A DNA stretch of 9,439 bases from Candidatus Martarchaeota archaeon. GTDB taxonomy: Archaea > Micrarchaeota > Micrarchaeia > Micrarchaeales > Micrarchaeaceae. Positions 6,781 through 9,439 of this stretch are shown piece after piece; positions within the stretch are counted from its first letter, which is position 1, and every line of letters begins with the position of its first letter. Location: NCBI GenBank assembly GCA_023485745.1, contig JAMCZL010000043.1:24332-33770 (forward strand), written 5' to 3'. The notes beneath the pieces were generated by a model. That model made no database searches and was not told the origin of the DNA. It saw only the letters and a program-made list of their open reading frames with translations. The translations under genes were made by a program, and so were the position numbers.

Positions 6781-8487
6781 TTATGGGAAATAGCTGTTGA
6801 CTACGTCTGCGTAGCCCTTGCTCTGCGAGGTCTTGTTCTCCAGCGTGTAGTTTAGCACCATAGTGTAGTTCGTAGTGACTGCTGCGGCAGAGGATGCTAT
6901 TCCGGAGCACGTCGCGTTCAGGTCTAGAGTCGAATTTGGCATTATCTCGGCATTTACCGATTCGTTCTTGAGGTTCAGAAGCAGGTAGCATCCAAGCGTG
7001 TTTATCCTTATTCCGGACTGCAGGCCGTTGGAAAGCCTGAGGCTTAGCTTAGAATCTGACTGGTTGTAGGATTTTACAGCGCAGCCGAGCCCCGGTATTC
7101 CGGTTTCGCAGGTGTTTTTGAAAGGCGAGAACCATGCGAACGGCGTCTCGTTGAGGTGCAAGGATCCAATAAGCTTGACCGCGTTGTAGTGCGCATTTAT
7201 AAGGTTTGTGCTGTTTACGAAGGAGTACAGAGACATCGAATAGTTACCGGTTACCTGCGTTGTATTTACAAGCGAGAAATTGTGCGTGTTTATTCCATTT
7301 GCAGGAATCATGTATACCGAGCAGGCGCTGACTTTGGTCGTCGAATTAGAGTATAGCAGGCCGCGGCAGCTTTGGTTAAATGAGTTTATTGGAGGATGCT
7401 GCCTGACGTACGAAGCGAAGAATCCAAAGCCATTGTAGAATATGTTAGTGACGGACATGTTGGTAGAGTTTATCGTGACCGCCTTTCCTGCGAACGTTGA
7501 GTTCGCGTATTGCAAATCCGTAGATATTGATTGCAGCGTGTTGCTTCCTGCTATGTCCGCCTTTAGCGTGTTCGCATATGTCGGGGAATATGTGTGCTCT
7601 ATGATGTTTTGGCATGTCTGCGGTTCAGAATTGTTAAAATAGGCAAGCATCTTGGTCCATCCAGAATTGGAGGTAACGCATATGCTTGTTTTGTTTGTAA
7701 GAACGGATATGAAAGACGGGGATGACCCCGGCCCAAACTCCTTTGTCCTCAGGCCGTATTTTGAAAGCAGGTATGCGACATCGCTGCCGTTGGCGCTTGT
7801 CTGGATCCACTCCGACAGCGCTGTTGAATTGTTTGCATAGTGCAAATATGCGCCGTTCTCCACGTATATCTCTGGTATTAGCTGTGTAAGAATGGAATCC
7901 ACTACGACGTAGCCCGGCTCAAAAAACTTTTCGAAGCTTGAAAGGTTGTAAGTGTTGGCGAAAATTGAGCTTATCTCAGGGCCCTGGCCCACTAGCGAGA
8001 ACGTCTTTATATAGGTTGCATTGGCGTTTGGCAGCGTTGTAAATAGATTCGGAGTTTCTGGTTCGGAAACGTTAAGTTTGACTATGCTGGTTGCAAGAGA
8101 GGGATTTGTGATTTTCAGTATTCCGGCTGGATCCGCCACAGCCTTGAAAACATAGGTCCCGTTATACGGATAGGTGTAGTTCAGATGCGCAGTTACGTTC
8201 AGATTTCCTGGTATTGTCGCATTGTACTGCGCGTACAGAACATTGTTAACGTACACGGCCACGGGCATGTTTTTTATCGTGTACCTGCCGTAATTTGTCA
8301 GGACAAGATTGAAGTACATTGTCTGGTAAGGATAAATGCTTTGAGAGGAATTGTAGCCCACAGGTTGGAGCTTTACCTTTATTGGGTAAGATCCGGGCGC
8401 AGCTATGGTGTATACGACAAGGAATGCCACCGCCGCAACTACTATCACGATCAGTGCGTACAACAGAGGGTTTCTTTTGTTTTCCAT
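6781..8487 (-). CDS. Membrane-anchored extracellular glycoprotein, CARDB-like N-terminal domain (hypothetical)
   Basis: Probable cell-surface protein of 568 residues from the chosen start. A short basic N-terminus (MENKRN) is followed by one hydrophobic helix (about 7-31), then a long outside domain with no second membrane segment, so it should be anchored by its N-terminus. Residues about 35-145 look like a CARDB/Ig-type beta domain (PVGYNSSQSIYPYQTMYFNLVLTNYG region). The rest is unrecognised. By hand count there are about 30 NxS/T sequons and eight cysteines placed as four neighbouring pairs, suggesting disulfides. Asp plus Glu total only about 25, a low-charge exterior typical of acidophile surface proteins. 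Start: the frame is open to a TTG at 8505 with ATGs at 8496, 8493 and 8487. I chose 8487, with AAAAGGATGAT upstream, as it leaves the cleanest signal anchor. It follows the regulator gene by 19 nt and is probably co-transcribed. Function unknown. Confidence 0.85.
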   Translation of the reverse strand: MENKRNPLLYALIVIVVAAVAFLVVYTIAAPGSYPIKVKLQPVGYNSSQSIYPYQTMYFNLVLTNYGRYTIKNMPVAVYVNNVLYAQYNATIPGNLNVTAHLNYTYPYNGTYVFKAVADPAGILKITNPSLATSIVKLNVSEPETPNLFTTLPNANATYIKTFSLVGQGPEISSIFANTYNLSSFEKFFEPGYVVVDSILTQLIPEIYVENGAYLHYANNSTALSEWIQTSANGSDVAYLLSKYGLRTKEFGPGSSPSFISVLTNKTSICVTSNSGWTKMLAYFNNSEPQTCQNIIEHTYSPTYANTLKADIAGSNTLQSISTDLQYANSTFAGKAVTINSTNMSVTNIFYNGFGFFASYVRQHPPINSFNQSCRGLLYSNSTTKVSACSVYMIPANGINTHNFSLVNTTQVTGNYSMSLYSFVNSTNLINAHYNAVKLIGSLHLNETPFAWFSPFKNTCETGIPGLGCAVKSYNQSDSKLSLRLSNGLQSGIRINTLGCYLLLNLKNESVNAEIMPNSTLDLNATCSGIASSAAAVTTNYTMVLNYTLENKTSQSKGYADVVNSYFP

Positions 8488-8506
8488 AAGCATCATCCTT
8501 TTCAAT

Positions 8507-8923
8507 TCATCTTGTCTGGCGTTTCTTTAGCTCTTTTATTACCGCGGCAATCTTTTCCTTTATAGGATATATCTCCTTTTCGAAGTAGTCCGATATCCAG
8601 GCGTTTTCGTCGTATCTGTCGCCATACTCTGGATGGACCAGGGCATACCTGCCTTTTGAATGCGTGGCAATGTTGGAATTCTTCAGCTGGAGCAGGTGGT
8701 ACCTGAGCGTCTTTTCGTTTATTGGCCCCCATTCCTTGCCTATGTATTCTGATATTTCCTCTACGCTGGGATCTTTCTTCTCGGCAAACTGGAAGTGCAT
8801 CATTGCGTCCAGCACGTATATGGCGCTGAGCCTCGACTCGCCGGGGTTTATTATCCCCATGGACAGGGCGAGCCATCGGAGCATGGACCTTCGAGTCTCC
8901 ATGACCTCCTTTGTAAGCCTCAT
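8507..8923 (-). CDS. Winged helix-turn-helix DNA-binding protein (probable transcriptional regulator)
   Basis: Predicted DNA-binding regulator of 138 residues. The order is an N-terminal basic helix (MRLTKEVMETRRSMLRWLAL), a helix at 32-47, a winged-helix core with DPSVEEISEYIG (51-62) as the first HTH helix and NEKTLRYHLLQLKNSN (69-84) as recognition helix, a beta-wing (IATHSKGRYALVHP, 85-98), and a long C-terminal helix (108-136) that could dimerise. TLRYHLLQLKNSNI resembles ArsR/PadR-like and archaeal wHTH regulators, but no subfamily could be named. No ligand-binding domain or Cys metal site is present. The ATG at 8923 has only a close GAGG upstream. The same frame stays open for 24 more codons upstream without ATG, GTG or TTG. 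It lies upstream of the surface-protein gene, which it may control; this is inferred from position. Confidence 0.83.
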   Translation of the reverse strand: MRLTKEVMETRRSMLRWLALSMGIINPGESRLSAIYVLDAMMHFQFAEKKDPSVEEISEYIGKEWGPINEKTLRYHLLQLKNSNIATHSKGRYALVHPEYGDRYDENAWISDYFEKEIYPIKEKIAAVIKELKKRQTR

Positions 8924-9066
8924 GTTCCTCAGCTTTATCTCGCGCTCTATGAGCTCAGACTCGTTTATCTCCGTATGTCCACCTTCAGTTATAGTCTATT
9001 TGTATGAAGCGAAAAGGTATTTAGATATTAGCCGATAAATTTCCTGATGAGGCTTGCGGTGAATGC
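8924..9066. promoter_or_regulatory. Divergent promoter region between regulator and 121-residue gene
   Basis: Intergenic stretch of 143 bp between two divergent starts. An AT-rich TATTTAGATATTA at 9018-9030 sits behind a purine-rich GCGAAAAGG on the plus strand and fits a BRE/TATA pair; start spacing puts the plus transcript near 9049. Read on the minus strand, the same element (TAATATCTAAATA) would start the regulator transcript near 8998. A second minus-strand candidate is ATTTAT around 9036-9041. GGTGA at 9058-9062 is the ribosome binding site of the plus-strand gene. The part from 8924 to 8995 is in frame with the regulator and could be coding. Confidence 0.4.
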
Positions 9067-9432
9067 ATGGAAGACGGGTTTGGTGTTGAAATTGGTATAG
9101 AGCCGGAGAAGCTCAAGGCGTACAGGAATAATGAGATAAACATGAGCATTGCCATAACTAGCGGGGACATAAAAAGCAGCTACTGGTGCGAATGCGATGT
9201 CGAAGTAAAACCCCCTCTTTCGCTCGCATCTGACCGTGAGCTCAGCACAGGAAGGACAAGGATGGGCATAATAGGTCCGAATGGCAGGATTGCAAAGCCC
9301 ATACACGTTTACACCAGGCCGAACAATTTCCCTGCAGAGTACGAACTGGGCGTCACCGCCTATATATATGACAGCGAGGGCACCATTGCAAAGAGGATAG
9401 ATAAGAAAAGCACGGTAATTTGCGAGGAATAG
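9067..9432 (+). CDS. Hypothetical protein, probable beta-sandwich (121 aa)
   Basis: I do not recognise the family. The protein has 121 residues, no signal peptide and no membrane segment. Alternating hydrophobic patterns suggest seven or so beta-strands: FGVEIGIE (5-12), EINMSIAITS (23-32), YWCECDVEVKP (39-49), RTRMGIIG (63-70), KPIHVYTRP (77-85), YELGVTAYIYD (92-102) and KSTVICEE (114-121), in line with an Ig-like or NEW3/CARDB-type sandwich. Cys41, Cys43 and Cys119 are the only cysteines; no known metal motif is formed. The ATG at 9067 has GGTGA four bases upstream, and another ATG at 9063 in a different frame hits a stop after eight codons. It is divergent from the winged-helix gene, so the two may share control. 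The final stop lies 7 bp from the window edge. Confidence 0.78.
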   Translation: MEDGFGVEIGIEPEKLKAYRNNEINMSIAITSGDIKSSYWCECDVEVKPPLSLASDRELSTGRTRMGIIGPNGRIAKPIHVYTRPNNFPAEYELGVTAYIYDSEGTIAKRIDKKSTVICEE

Positions 9433-9439
9433 TTTTACC

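Noticed and set aside
6773..6783. Possible terminator between the convergent stops
   Set aside because: Only 5 bp separate the two stop codons, with no stem-loop or long T-run on either strand.
6515..6991. Minus-strand open frame of 158 codons opposite the 87-residue gene
   Set aside because: It overlaps both the plus-strand small gene and the end of the surface-protein gene, and its composition does not look like a folded protein.
8502..8876. Alternate minus-strand frame of 124 codons inside the winged-helix gene
   Set aside because: Arg/His-rich shadow frame; the frame from 8923 gives a recognisable winged-helix fold.
1..9439. A novel defence, mobile or other exotic system
   Set aside because: No nuclease, transposase, integrase, repeat array or toxin-antitoxin pattern was seen; the window is a metabolic operon plus small unknown genes.

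Overview
The window reads as archaeal DNA of roughly even base composition. The signs are GGTGA-type ribosome binding sites, AT-rich TATA-like promoter elements, heavy use of ATA (Ile) and AGG (Arg) codons, and a complex I set with no NADH-module gene in sight. The membrane-arm gene content and the sequon-rich, charge-poor surface protein suggest an acidophilic DPANN/ARMAN-type (Micrarchaeota-like) or Thermoplasmata-like archaeon. That placement is inferred from recall, not from a search.

Region 1 (1-6445, minus strand) is one tightly packed operon, nuoH-I-J-K-L-M-N, read right to left. It encodes the membrane arm of an energy-converting NADH:quinone oxidoreductase-like complex plus its 2x[4Fe-4S] connecting subunit. 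nuoN runs off the left edge. Junctions are 0-11 nt or a 4-nt ATGA overlap, except 32 nt before nuoN. The cluster starts abruptly at nuoH: nuoA-D, which usually precede it, are not in the window. Several residues that canonical complex I uses for proton translocation are altered in NuoJ, NuoM and NuoN and partly in NuoL. NuoK keeps both of its membrane glutamates.

Region 2 (6446-6511) is a short divergent promoter region built around one TATATA core that could be read both ways. It separates nuoH from a plus-strand gene for a small, charged, unrecognised protein of 87 residues with a TTG start.

Region 3 (6781-8923, minus strand) is a two-gene unit. A winged-helix regulator is followed by a large membrane-anchored extracellular protein with about 30 N-glycosylation sequons and eight cysteines. 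The surface-protein gene ends 5 bp from the stop of the 87-residue gene, so the two converge.

Region 4 (8924-9439) is a second divergent promoter region followed by a plus-strand gene for a 121-residue, probably all-beta protein of unknown function. No RNA genes, mobile elements, CRISPR arrays or convincing terminators were seen.
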